7,935 bases of DNA from an uncultured Ruminococcus sp. (GTDB lineage Bacteria; Bacillota; Clostridia; Oscillospirales; Ruminococcaceae): positions 1 through 7,935 of the forward strand of contig USCU01000046.1 in NCBI GenBank assembly GCA_900553335.1, read 5' to 3'. A program made the position numbers and the translations under genes. Of the stretch, positions 1 to 6,217 are shown piece after piece (the stretch's first letter is position 1; every line of letters begins with the position of its first letter). Under the pieces are notes generated by a model. That model saw only the letters and a list, made by a program, of their open reading frames with translations, did no database searches and had not been told where the DNA came from.

Positions 1-668
1 ATTACGGAATTCTCTAGTACCTCAGGTGTTAAGAACAGCGAATTGACAATGTTATGCTTACGCTTGTTCTTATGTCCGTCGGTTGCCCAGCTCTTGTCTA
101 TATCAAGCTTTTTGATCTCAGGGAATGTTACAGGCTCCATCATCTGACCTAACAGTCCGTCGGCAAGAATCATTGCCGGCATTCTGTAAATATCAGCCTT
201 GTCAAAAGCGTTTATAACCATATCTACCATTTCCTGAACAGACGCAGGAGCATAAACCAAAACATGAAAATCTCCGTGTCCCAATCCCTTTGTAGCCTGC
301 CAGTAATCCGCCTGCGACGGCTGAATTCCGCCAAGTCCCGGACCTCCTCTTTGAACATTTATTATAACACACGGAAGATCCGATGCCGCTATGTAGGAGA
401 TTCCCTCGCTCTTAAGAGAAATTCCGGGCGAAGATGATGAAGTCATACATCTTGTTCCAGTGCTTGACGCTCCCAAAACCATGTTAATAGCTGCAAGCTC
501 ACTTTCAGCCTGCAAAAACAGTCCCCCGTTTGCCGCCATTTTCTTAGCTAAGTATGCTGAAATCTCCGTCTGAGGAGTGATAGGATACCCGAAAAAGCAT
601 TTACAGCCTGCTCTCATTGCAGCTTCAGCCAAAGCTTCGTTTCCCTTCATTAAACTTCTTTCTGCCAT
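1..668 (-). CDS. vorB: 2-oxoacid:ferredoxin oxidoreductase alpha subunit, VorB type (3' end missing)
   Basis: This is the N-terminal 222 codons of the alpha subunit of a four-subunit 2-oxoacid:ferredoxin oxidoreductase. The enzyme converts a 2-oxoacid, CoA and oxidised ferredoxin to acyl-CoA, CO2 and reduced ferredoxin in the cytoplasm of anaerobes. The protein opens MAERSLMKGNEALAEAAMRA and carries the family motif GYPITPQTEI near residues 27-36. MTSSSSPGISLK and RGGPGLGGIQPSQ follow, and all are typical of the VorB/KorA pyrimidine-binding domain. The reading frame leaves the left edge without a stop; family members are around 350 residues, so roughly a third is missing. ATG 668 is supported by GGAGAGGA at 671-678, and only 12 bases separate it from vorC, so the two are co-transcribed. 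Overall resemblance is closer to VorB (branched-chain 2-oxoacids) than KorA (2-oxoglutarate), but substrate cannot be settled from sequence. The beta and gamma subunit genes are expected just beyond the edge. Confidence 0.9.
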   Translation of the reverse strand, partial: MAERSLMKGNEALAEAAMRAGCKCFFGYPITPQTEISAYLAKKMAANGGLFLQAESELAAINMVLGASSTGTRCMTSSSSPGISLKSEGISYIAASDLPCVIINVQRGGPGLGGIQPSQADYWQATKGLGHGDFHVLVYAPASVQEMVDMVINAFDKADIYRMPAMILADGLLGQMMEPVTFPEIKKLDIDKSWATDGHKNKRKHNIVNSLFLTPEVLENSV

Positions 669-680
669 GATCCTCTCCCC

Positions 681-887
681 CTATCTTTCTACAGTAATTG
701 CGCAGTCGGGACACATTGTATAACACATTCCGCAGCCGATACATTTATCAGTATCTATGCAAACGGCTGTATAATATCCCTTTGAATTGCGCTTTTCTTT
801 TTGAATCTCAACAATTTTTTTCGGACAAGCAGTTGTACAGAGCGCACATCCCTTGCACCTTTCAAAATCGACAATTATTCTTGCCAT
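681..887 (-). CDS. vorC: 2-oxoacid:ferredoxin oxidoreductase ferredoxin-like subunit (VorC/KorD type)
   Basis: This 68-residue protein has two 4Fe-4S cluster motifs. The first is C11-x2-C14-x2-C17-x3-C21-P and the second is C49-x2-C52-x2-C55-x3-C59-P, the classical bacterial dicluster ferredoxin fold. Cys43 and Cys62 are extra. In the VorABCD/KorABCD complexes this small delta subunit passes electrons from the TPP centre to external ferredoxin. The assignment to the complex rather than to a free ferredoxin rests on position: it lies 12 bases upstream of vorB in the same direction, the usual order in Clostridia. The ATG at 887 is preceded by GGAGGG at 896-901, eight bases away. The 70-base gap to the upstream ATPase gene holds no clear promoter or terminator, so the three genes are probably one operon. 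Confidence 0.87.
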   Translation of the reverse strand: MARIIVDFERCKGCALCTTACPKKIVEIQKEKRNSKGYYTAVCIDTDKCIGCGMCYTMCPDCAITVER

Positions 888-957
888 TTTTATTTCCCTC
901 CAACTTAAATATATGAATTGATATTAATACAAATCATCTAGTTTCTTGCTTCTTGCT

Positions 958-1632
958 TCAAGATTCCCAAATCGTTTTAACGTATCTTTTAACATTAAAA
1001 GGATTTGGCACTGATATATTAAACTCATCACTTACACAAGTATATTTTATATTAAGTCCTGTCATTTCGCTGACACTTTCAGCAAAGTCAACAGACTCCA
1101 AGATAGTATCCTCCGTAGTTTCAACTCCTAAATTCGAGTTATTGACAATACCTGTACATCTGAGTCTTGAAGCGCTTTCAATCTCTCTCATAAGACTTAC
1201 CGCTTCCTCAGGCGAATCAACTAGATACCTGTACTTATTTATGACATACAGCATTTCAACATCATTATTTTCGCAAAGACTTTTAAAAGCGTCATAATAT
1301 CTGCCCAATGCGATAGCACCGTCATCATCGCCGCCAACGTCGACAATCAAATATCCATTTTCACCGGCAAGCCGCTCAACATCAAAAGTGATCGCAGGAA
1401 TGTCAAGATTGGAATTTGCATAAACCGATGCCGAAAGCTCGATATTATTGTCATTAAAGAGATCTTTAAAATCAGCAGTTCTGAAATACGGATTTACTAT
1501 GTCCAGATCCACGATTCTCACCGTTTCGCCTTTGCCGGCAAGATACATTGCAAGATTTACGGCAAAGTTAGTTTTTCCGCTTCCGTAATGACCTGTTATG
1601 ATATTTATTTTTTTAATATTTTCAAAATTCAT
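958..1632 (-). CDS. ParA/MinD-like P-loop ATPase of the vor operon
   Basis: This is a 224-residue nucleotide-binding protein of the CobQ/CobB/MinD/ParA type. A Walker A motif GHYGSGKT sits at residues 14-21, right after a short beta strand. VDLDIVNPYFRT follows at about 41-52, and a Walker B-like strand YLIVDVGGDDDGA lies near residue 95. There is no signal peptide, membrane segment or cysteine cluster. Genes of this type are found next to 2-oxoacid:ferredoxin oxidoreductase genes in Clostridia, but I know of no established function; a role in assembling or maturing the complex is only a guess. It heads the vor operon, with a consensus promoter just upstream. I chose ATG 1632 because GGTGA lies just before it and the Walker A motif then sits at a normal distance from the N-terminus. 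An in-frame TTG at 1656 would add eight residues without a ribosome site. Confidence 0.85.
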   Translation of the reverse strand: MNFENIKKINIITGHYGSGKTNFAVNLAMYLAGKGETVRIVDLDIVNPYFRTADFKDLFNDNNIELSASVYANSNLDIPAITFDVERLAGENGYLIVDVGGDDDGAIALGRYYDAFKSLCENNDVEMLYVINKYRYLVDSPEEAVSLMREIESASRLRCTGIVNNSNLGVETTEDTILESVDFAESVSEMTGLNIKYTCVSDEFNISVPNPFNVKRYVKTIWES

Positions 1633-1674
1633 TTTTTCACCGACATAAAAGACCAAATTTAAAGCTTAAGTTTT

Positions 1675-1703
1675 ATTATAACACTTTTTTTTAAAAAATA
1701 CAA
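1675..1703 (-). promoter_or_regulatory. Sigma-A promoter of the ATPase-vorC-vorB operon
   Basis: On the minus strand there is a -35 box TTGTAT (1698-1703), a 17-base spacer and a perfect -10 box TATAAT (1675-1680). Transcription should begin near 1668, some 36 bases before the ATG at 1632. The spacer is a run of T followed by A, which would make it curved or flexible. The promoter lies directly downstream of the clpX terminator, so the vor operon is a separate transcription unit. Confidence 0.7.
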
Positions 1704-1732
1704 GATAAATTTTCAGCAACAGGATTTCCATC

Positions 1733-1758
1733 AAAAAAGGGCAGTTTTTAAACTGCCC
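1733..1758 (-). terminator. Intrinsic terminator of clpP-clpX
   Basis: The stem GGGCAGTT/AACTGCCC (1739-1746 with 1751-1758) has a four-base loop. In the minus-strand direction it is followed at once by six T residues (1733-1738). It begins six bases after the clpX stop codon. This is a textbook rho-independent terminator. Confidence 0.88.
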
Positions 1759-1763
1759 TAAAT

Positions 1764-3017
1764 TTAAGCCTTTGCTTTTTTCTTTCCTTTGATGATGCGA
1801 GGTTCTGCTCCCTTTGTAACGCAATCAGGCGTTACGGTTATTTCAGACACGGTTTTGTCAGACGGAGCGTCAAACATCGGTTTCATCAGAATTCCCTCAA
1901 CGACAGATCTGAGTCCTCTTGCTCCTGTTTTTTGCTCAATAGCTTTTTTAGCAATTTCCTTAAGCGTCTGCTCCTCAAATTCAAGGTTTATTCCATCATA
2001 TTCAAAAAGCTTTTTATACTGTTTTACAAGAGAATTTTTAGGTTCTGTCAAAATTCTGACAAGAGCGTCCTCGTCAAGCTCCTCCAAGGAGGTAATGACG
2101 GGAAGTCTTCCGACAAGCTCCGGAACAATGCCAAACTTCACAAGATCATGAGGCTCGATAAGCTCAAAATGCTTCTTATCATCTTTTGTCTTTAAGCTTG
2201 CACCAAATCCGAGAGAAGAATTGTCAGTTCTTTTCTTAATAACCTTTTCAAGTCCGTCAAATGCTCCTCCACAAATGAAAAGAATATTTTTTGTGTCAAT
2301 TTGAATGAACTCCTGATGCGGATGCTTTCTTCCGCCCTGCGGAGGTACGTTTGAAACACAGCCCTCTATAATTTTTAAAAGTGCCTGCTGAACGCCCTCA
2401 CCGCTTACATCACGGGTAATCGAAGTGTTCTCACTTTTTCTCGCGATCTTATCTATCTCATCAATATATATAATTCCTTTTTGCGCTGCTTCAACGTCAT
2501 AATCCGCAGCCTGAATAAGTCTTGTCAAGACATTTTCTACATCGTCACCGACATATCCCGCTTCGGTGAGCGTTGTAGCGTCAGCAATAGCAAACGGAAC
2601 ATTTAAAATTCTCGCTAAGGTTTGTGCAAGAAGAGTTTTTCCTGTTCCCGTAGGTCCTAAAAGCAAAATATTGCTCTTTTGGATCTCAACATCGCTTCCA
2701 TCGTCAATACTCATTATTCTTTTGTAGTGGTTATATACCGATACTGCAAGAGAAATTTTAGCATTGTCCTGTCCTATAACATATTCATCAAGTATCTTCT
2801 TTATATCATGCGGCTTTGTAAGTTTCACCGAATTATCCTGTTTTTTAGACTGTTTTTTAACAGGTGCAGGAACATCTCCGTTCTGCTCCATAATATCATA
2901 GCAAAGCAGAACGCACTGGTCGCATATATTTGTATTTCCTGAAGAAAAAAGATTTCTGACTCTGTCCTCAGATTTTCCGCAGAAACTGCAGTGCCTTGAG
3001 GTATCTTTTCCCGGCAT
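1764..3017 (-). CDS. clpX: ATP-dependent Clp protease ATP-binding subunit ClpX
   Basis: ClpX is the hexameric AAA+ unfoldase that recognises tagged substrates and threads them into ClpP. The 417-residue product is full length for the family. The zinc-binding domain has Cys10, Cys13, Cys32 and Cys35. A Lys/Gln-rich linker (about 53-65) leads to the AAA+ module. That module has Walker A GPTGTGKT (121-128), pore-1 loop GYVG (154-157), Walker B IIYIDE (182-187) and the RKH pore loop (230-232). The ClpP-docking loop is LGF (269-271), with an arginine in GRLP (304) and sensor-2 GARGLR ending at Arg370. Every functional residue I looked for is present, so it should be active. ATG 3017 follows AAGGAAGA (3023-3030). 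The gene starts 21 bases after the clpP stop with no promoter between, so it is the second gene of a clpP-clpX operon. Confidence 0.98.
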   Translation of the reverse strand: MPGKDTSRHCSFCGKSEDRVRNLFSSGNTNICDQCVLLCYDIMEQNGDVPAPVKKQSKKQDNSVKLTKPHDIKKILDEYVIGQDNAKISLAVSVYNHYKRIMSIDDGSDVEIQKSNILLLGPTGTGKTLLAQTLARILNVPFAIADATTLTEAGYVGDDVENVLTRLIQAADYDVEAAQKGIIYIDEIDKIARKSENTSITRDVSGEGVQQALLKIIEGCVSNVPPQGGRKHPHQEFIQIDTKNILFICGGAFDGLEKVIKKRTDNSSLGFGASLKTKDDKKHFELIEPHDLVKFGIVPELVGRLPVITSLEELDEDALVRILTEPKNSLVKQYKKLFEYDGINLEFEEQTLKEIAKKAIEQKTGARGLRSVVEGILMKPMFDAPSDKTVSEITVTPDCVTKGAEPRIIKGKKKAKA

Positions 3018-3038
3018 TAATATCTTCCTTCCCTTTTT

Positions 3039-3626
3039 CTATCTCTTATCAATTACCTTGTCTACCAATCCGTAATCCGCAGCCTCCTGCGCTGACATAT
3101 AATTATCTCTTTCACAATCCTTGTGAAGAGTTTCAACGTCCTTACCGCAGTTTTCAGCCAAAATTCTTTCGAGTCTTTCTCTTGTTTTAAGCATATTCTC
3201 AGCGTGAATCTGAATATCTGTCTGCTGTCCGCTCAAGCCCCCTGAGATAAGCGGCTGATGAATAAGAATTTCGCTGTTAGGAAGTGCAAAACGCTTTCCC
3301 TTAGCTCCGCTTGAAAGAAGGAACGATCCCATTGACGCTGCAAGTCCTACGCAGATAGTTGAAACATCGCATTTGATATACTGCATAGTATCGTAAATTG
3401 CAAGACCGGCAGATACACTTCCTCCGGGGCTGTTAATATAAAGGTCTATGTCCTTTTCAGGATCCTGACCTTCAAGATATAAAAGCTGTGCAATTACAAC
3501 GCTTGCAACAGAATCGTCAATCTGTCCTGTCAGCATTATTATTCTGTCGTTTAAAAGGCGAGAAAAAATATCATAGCTTCTCTCACCGTGATTCGTCTGC
3601 TCAATAACATAAGGTACTAATGGCAT
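3039..3626 (-). CDS. clpP: ATP-dependent Clp protease proteolytic subunit ClpP
   Basis: ClpP is the barrel-forming serine protease that degrades proteins fed by ClpX or other Clp ATPases in the cytoplasm. From ATG 3626 the product has 195 residues, normal for the family. The catalytic triad is Ser98 (in GLAASMGS), His123 (in ILIHQP) and Asp174 (in CERDNYM). Ser98 and His123 have the same numbers as in Bacillus subtilis ClpP. A two-residue insertion in the handle region ([11 protein letters not shown]) shifts the Asp. The N-terminus [19 protein letters not shown] matches the axial-loop segment, with no long propeptide. An in-frame ATG at 3641 would add five residues, but it abuts the ribosome site: GGAGGA (about 3634-3639) serves ATG 3626. 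The gene has a normal single-copy housekeeping look and is followed by clpX. Confidence 0.98.
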   Translation of the reverse strand: MPLVPYVIEQTNHGERSYDIFSRLLNDRIIMLTGQIDDSVASVVIAQLLYLEGQDPEKDIDLYINSPGGSVSAGLAIYDTMQYIKCDVSTICVGLAASMGSFLLSSGAKGKRFALPNSEILIHQPLISGGLSGQQTDIQIHAENMLKTRERLERILAENCGKDVETLHKDCERDNYMSAQEAADYGLVDKVIDKR

Positions 3627-3666
3627 AATATCATCCTCCATATATTGATATTATCGTCTAACAACA

Positions 3667-3723
3667 ACCGATCGGTATTTCTTGTCAAGACTAAAATGCT
3701 GCTTGACCAAAGGTTTTAAACCT
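3667..3723 (-). promoter_or_regulatory. clpP upstream region with three dyads; promoter not resolved
   Basis: Between the tig terminator and clpP lie about 100 non-coding bases that must hold the clpP promoter. Visible elements are a perfect 10-bp palindrome ACCGATCGGT (3667-3676), an inverted repeat GTCAAG-N12-CTTGAC (3684-3689 with 3702-3707) and a near-palindrome AGGTTT-T-AAACCT (3711-3723). On the minus strand one arm of the inverted repeat overlaps a perfect TTGACA (-35-like, about 3683-3688). No good -10 box stands 16-18 bases downstream of it; GATAAT and TAATAT occur about 28-30 bases away, near 3646-3653. The palindrome falls between them, where an operator might sit. This is a candidate control region only. 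Confidence 0.35.
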
Positions 3724-3733
3724 CCGGCTGCGT

Positions 3734-3767
3734 TAAAAACTTTCGCCCACAAATTAATGCGGGCGAA
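3734..3767 (-). terminator. Intrinsic terminator of tig
   Basis: The minus-strand transcript forms a nine-pair stem, TTCGCCCGC with GTGGGCGAA (3759-3767 and 3742-3750, one G-U pair), with an eight-base loop. It is followed by AGTTTTT. It starts six bases after the tig stop codon and separates tig from clpP-clpX, so clpP needs its own promoter. Confidence 0.82.
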
Positions 3768-3773
3768 CATAAA

Positions 3774-5054
3774 CTACTTGATTACAGCTTCCTTCTTTAC
3801 AAGTTCCGCTGCTTTTGAAACAGCTAAATCCTTCTTAAGAGCGTCCGTGGTTACATAGCTCTTAACCTGCTCAACCTCCATCTGATAAGCATCAGCCATC
3901 TTCTTAAACTCTTCCTCAGCTTCATCGTCTGAAACCTCGATATTTTCAAGTGCTGCGATCTGCTCAAGCGCCAGACGAAGCTTAACCTGCTTCTCAGCCT
4001 GTTCACGATACATAGTCTTTAAGGAATCCATTGTCTGTCCGGTGTACTGAAGATACATGTCAACTGAAATTCCCTGCGGAGCAAGACGCTGTCCAAGCTC
4101 CTCAATCATCTCGTCAACTCTTCTTTCAAACATAACCTCAGGAATTTCTCCCTCAACATTAGCAATTACCTTATCAAGAATCTTTCCTTCCTGCTCTTGT
4201 TCGCAAGATTTCTGAGCCGCTTCTTCGAGCTTCGATCTGATGTCCGCCTTAAGCTCGTCAACAGTATCAAACTCAGACTGATCCTTTACAAACTCATCAT
4301 CAAGCTCAGGAAGCTCCTTTTTCTTGATCTCATGAAGCTTGATCTTAAATACAACCGGTGCTCCTGCAAGGTCAGCTGCACCGTAATCCTCAGGGAAAGT
4401 AACATTTATGTCAAACTCATCCCCGATATTATGACCAACAACCTGATCCTCAAATCCCGGAATAAACTGTCCGCTTCCGAGTGTAAGAGTAAACTTCTCA
4501 GCCTTTCCTCCCTCAAAAGCAACGTTATCCTTAAATCCTTCAAAGTCAATAACAACATCATCGCCGTTTTCAGCAGCTCTGTCCTCAATCGAAATGATTC
4601 TCATACCCTTTTCACGAATATGCTCGATCTCATGGTCAACATCTTCATCAGATACAGTCTTGACAGATTTTTCAATTTCTATTCCCTTGTAATCCTTAAT
4701 TTTAACCTCAGGCTTTGTGATGCAGGTGGCCTTTACGGTTGCACCCTTTTCCTTTGAAACCTCAGTTACCTCAACATCAGGACGGGCAACAAGCTCAAGT
4801 CCTGCTTCTGCGACAGCAGTATCAATCTCAGCAGGCAAAATTGCATTCAAAGCATCCTCATAAAAAACGCCCTCACCGTATTCCCTTTCAACTATCTTTC
4901 TTGGTGCATGACCTTTTCTGAAGCCCGGTACATTGATATTCTTCTTAGCCTTTAAATATGCAGACTGAACAGCAGCCTCAAAAGCTTCAGCAGAAATCTC
5001 AATTTCAAGCTCATACTTATTTGTTTCGATTTTTTCAGTTGATTTTAAACTCAT
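3774..5054 (-). CDS. tig: Trigger factor (ribosome-associated chaperone and peptidyl-prolyl isomerase)
   Basis: Trigger factor binds ribosomal protein L23 at the exit tunnel and shields nascent chains; its FKBP domain isomerises proline bonds. The 426-residue product is the usual length. The N-terminal ribosome-binding domain carries the signature GFRKGHAP at residues 44-51 (Escherichia coli has GFRKGKVP at the same place). The FKBP-type domain spans about 150-240, with VVIDFEGF, GSGQFIPGFEDQVVG and FPEDYGAADLAG. A charged, helical C-terminal substrate-cradling domain follows. I chose ATG 5054 because GGAGGA lies eight bases upstream and the protein then starts MSLKSTEKIETNKYELEI. An in-frame ATG at 5072 lies ahead of that ribosome site and would add six residues. 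tig has its own promoter and terminator and lies upstream of clpP-clpX, a common order in Firmicutes. Confidence 0.98.
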   Translation of the reverse strand: MSLKSTEKIETNKYELEIEISAEAFEAAVQSAYLKAKKNINVPGFRKGHAPRKIVEREYGEGVFYEDALNAILPAEIDTAVAEAGLELVARPDVEVTEVSKEKGATVKATCITKPEVKIKDYKGIEIEKSVKTVSDEDVDHEIEHIREKGMRIISIEDRAAENGDDVVIDFEGFKDNVAFEGGKAEKFTLTLGSGQFIPGFEDQVVGHNIGDEFDINVTFPEDYGAADLAGAPVVFKIKLHEIKKKELPELDDEFVKDQSEFDTVDELKADIRSKLEEAAQKSCEQEQEGKILDKVIANVEGEIPEVMFERRVDEMIEELGQRLAPQGISVDMYLQYTGQTMDSLKTMYREQAEKQVKLRLALEQIAALENIEVSDDEAEEEFKKMADAYQMEVEQVKSYVTTDALKKDLAVSKAAELVKKEAVIK

Positions 5055-5104
5055 TTCAACATCCTCCAACATATGTAAAAAATTGTTTTTTCAGTATCTT
5101 AATG

Positions 5105-5133
5105 ATTATATCACATTGCATTTTATTTTTCAA
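5105..5133 (-). promoter_or_regulatory. Sigma-A promoter of tig
   Basis: On the minus strand TTGAAA (5128-5133), a 17-base spacer and a perfect TATAAT (5105-5110) form a near-consensus promoter. The bases before the -10 read TGTGA, close to an extended -10. The predicted start is near 5098, giving a leader of about 45 bases. Confidence 0.78.
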
Positions 5134-5163
5134 GCGTTTTTTCAAATAATTAGTAATATGAAG

Positions 5164-5187
5164 TTGCAAGCTTTAAAAAAGCTTCAA
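5164..5187 (-). terminator. Possible weak terminator after the metallophosphoesterase gene
   Basis: A hairpin with arms AAGCTT/AAGCTT extended by TTG/CAA across a one-base bulge begins a few bases after the stop codon at 5191. In the minus direction the hairpin is not followed by a T-run, so termination may be inefficient and some read-through into tig is possible. Confidence 0.3.
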
Positions 5188-5190
5188 AAA

Positions 5191-5898
5191 TCATAAACCG
5201 GCAAGAACTTTTGTAATGTCCTCCGGTACAAATTTAAGATAATCGGCAGAAATAAGACGAAAATCTATTCCATCGACAACTCCGTCTATAGCGTAGTTGT
5301 GCGCTGAACCGTGAATATGACCGTAAAAGCATTTTTTGATATTATATTTATGAAGAACCTCAAGCATCTCAAAATTATACTCATTATAATATATAGGAGG
5401 ATAATGCAGAAATACAACCGGTGTGAGATTCTCAGAGATAGCAGACTGGATAGATGCTTCAAGCCGCCCCGCTTCTCTTAAAAGAACCTTTTTGTCTGCG
5501 GTTTCACCCTTTTTCTCGTTTATCCAGCCTCTTGTTCCGCATATTCCGAAATTCTCATATTTATAATGATTGTTAAAAAGAATTTTAAGTGAATTAAATC
5601 CGTTTTCAAAAAAGAATTTCTCTAGCTTAGTTTTTGTTTCCCACCAGTAATCGTGATTTCCTTTAAGTAAAATCTTTTCACCCGGCAGATCCTCCAAAAA
5701 CTCAAAATCGGGTTTTGCCTCGCTCAAATTTATTCCCCATGATATATCTCCGGGAATAATAACGGTGTCCTCGTTTTTAATTCTTTCTCTCCAGTTTTTT
5801 TCAAGTCGCTCTACATAGTCATGCCATCCGCCGAAGATGTCCATCGGCTTATCAACGCCAAGCGACAAATGAAGATCCGCTATCACAAAAATTGCCAA
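5191..5898 (-). CDS. Calcineurin-like metallophosphoesterase (COG1768-like)
   Basis: This 235-residue soluble protein has the complete dimetal phosphoesterase motif set: D8-x-H10 (ADLHLS), G50-D51 (PGDISWG), G80-N81-H82-D83 (KGNHDYWW), H165 (FLHYPP) and G193-H194-I-H196. These residues bind two metal ions, often Mn or Fe, and hydrolyse phosphoester bonds. The GDISWG and GNHDYWW variants resemble the group of predicted phosphohydrolases known as COG1768. Its true substrate is unknown, and sequence alone does not tell protein, nucleotide and lipid substrates apart. There is no signal peptide or membrane segment. Translation appears to start at TTG 5898: GGAGGA at 5904-5909 is correctly spaced, and the first beta strand AIFVIADLH follows immediately. 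It lies upstream of tig in the same direction with a 136-base gap, so a functional link to tig is doubtful. Confidence 0.9.
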   Translation of the reverse strand: MAIFVIADLHLSLGVDKPMDIFGGWHDYVERLEKNWRERIKNEDTVIIPGDISWGINLSEAKPDFEFLEDLPGEKILLKGNHDYWWETKTKLEKFFFENGFNSLKILFNNHYKYENFGICGTRGWINEKKGETADKKVLLREAGRLEASIQSAISENLTPVVFLHYPPIYYNEYNFEMLEVLHKYNIKKCFYGHIHGSAHNYAIDGVVDGIDFRLISADYLKFVPEDITKVLAGL

Positions 5899-5927
5899 AA
5901 TGTTCCTCCGTATTACAAAAATTAACT

Positions 5928-5955
5928 CTGATATTTTTACACTTTTAGCTTACAA
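5928..5955 (-). promoter_or_regulatory. Weak candidate promoter of the metallophosphoesterase gene
   Basis: On the minus strand TTGTAA (5950-5955) and TATCAG (5928-5933) are separated by 16 bases; each box matches its consensus at four of six positions. The boxes coincide with those of the opposing candidate promoter. No better option is visible between the divergent genes. Confidence 0.25.
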
Positions 5956-5956
5956 T
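5928..5956 (+). promoter_or_regulatory. Candidate promoter of the DUF1540 gene
   Basis: TACAAT (5951-5956) matches the -10 consensus at five of six positions. CTGATA (5928-5933), 17 bases upstream, matches the -35 at four of six. The predicted start is near 5963, about 32 bases before the ATG. Confidence 0.42.
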
Positions 5957-5962
5957 AGTTAT

Positions 5963-5978
5963 GCAGAGAAAGCTCTGC
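5963..5978 (+). promoter_or_regulatory. Leader hairpin just upstream of the DUF1540 ribosome site
   Basis: GCAGAG-AAAG-CTCTGC is a perfect six-pair stem with a four-base loop. It ends one base before AAAGGAGA (5980-5987), the ribosome site for the ATG at 5995. If the candidate promoter is right, the hairpin begins at or next to the transcript's 5' end, where such structures are known to protect mRNA from decay. Confidence 0.42.
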
Positions 5979-5994
5979 GAAAGGAGATTTTATT

Positions 5995-6159
5995 ATGGAA
6001 AATAAAATCCGTGGAATTAACTGTGACGTTGCAAATTGTGTCTACAACAGAAACTCATGCGAGTGTGTAGCAGGCAGTATCGACGTTTGTTGTTGCTGCG
6101 ATAAGCCAAACTGCTGTGATGAGACAATTTGCAGAACCTTTAAGCCTAAAAATCAATAG
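5995..6159 (+). CDS. Small cysteine-rich DUF1540 protein
   Basis: This 54-residue protein is the only plus-strand gene in the window. It begins MENKIRGINCDVANCVYN and ends with TICRTFKPKNQ. The pattern C-x4-C-x-Y-N, then C-x-C-x-A-x3-I-x-V, then T-x-C-x-T-F is that of DUF1540 proteins, which are short, presumably metal-binding and common in Clostridia; their function is not known. Eleven of 54 residues are cysteine, including four in a row at 32-35 and CC at 40-41, more than I expect for the family. The ATG follows AAAGGAGA (5980-5987) by seven bases. The gene diverges from the metallophosphoesterase and converges on thrC. The cysteine content suggests a zinc or iron-sulfur site, but that is inference. 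Confidence 0.83.
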   Translation: MENKIRGINCDVANCVYNRNSCECVAGSIDVCCCCDKPNCCDETICRTFKPKNQ

Positions 6160-6166
6160 TCACAGA

Positions 6167-6197
6167 AAATCGTCTGTCTAAAAAAGGCAGACGATTT
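6167..6197. terminator. Hairpin between convergent genes, probable bidirectional terminator
   Basis: A 12-pair stem, AAATCGTCTGTC with GGCAGACGATTT (one G-U pair), has the seven-base loop TAAAAAA. It lies seven bases after the DUF1540 stop and 20 bases after the thrC stop on the other strand. The A-rich foot on each side gives three or four T residues for either direction, so termination both ways is plausible, though the T-tracts are short. Confidence 0.68.
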
Positions 6198-6217
6198 ACA
6201 TATGATAGAATTAAAAC

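Noticed and set aside
698..916. 72-codon plus-strand open frame opposite vorC
   Set aside because: The minus strand encodes an intact 2x[4Fe-4S] ferredoxin with a ribosome site; the plus frame shows no motif.
931..957. Short tandem repeat GCAAGAA before vorC
   Set aside because: Only two imperfect copies lie next to the ATPase stop codon; too small to be called a repeat element.
953..1297. 114-codon plus-strand open frame opposite the ATPase gene
   Set aside because: It is antisense to a gene with clear Walker motifs and a promoter; low-complexity Leu/Ser/Thr content and no recognisable domain.
1633..1656. N-terminal extension of the ATPase from TTG 1656
   Set aside because: No ribosome site precedes TTG 1656, and it lies about 12 bases from the predicted transcription start; ATG 1632 has GGTGA just upstream.
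3681..3713. CtsR operator upstream of clpP
   Set aside because: GGTCAAG and CTTGACA are arranged as an inverted repeat 12 bases apart, whereas CtsR uses direct GGTCAAA heptads three bases apart.
4197..4757. 186-codon plus-strand open frame inside tig
   Set aside because: It is wholly antisense to a full-length trigger factor gene, has no ribosome site I can see, and its composition (Leu/Ser/Lys/Asn-rich, no motifs) is that of a shadow frame.
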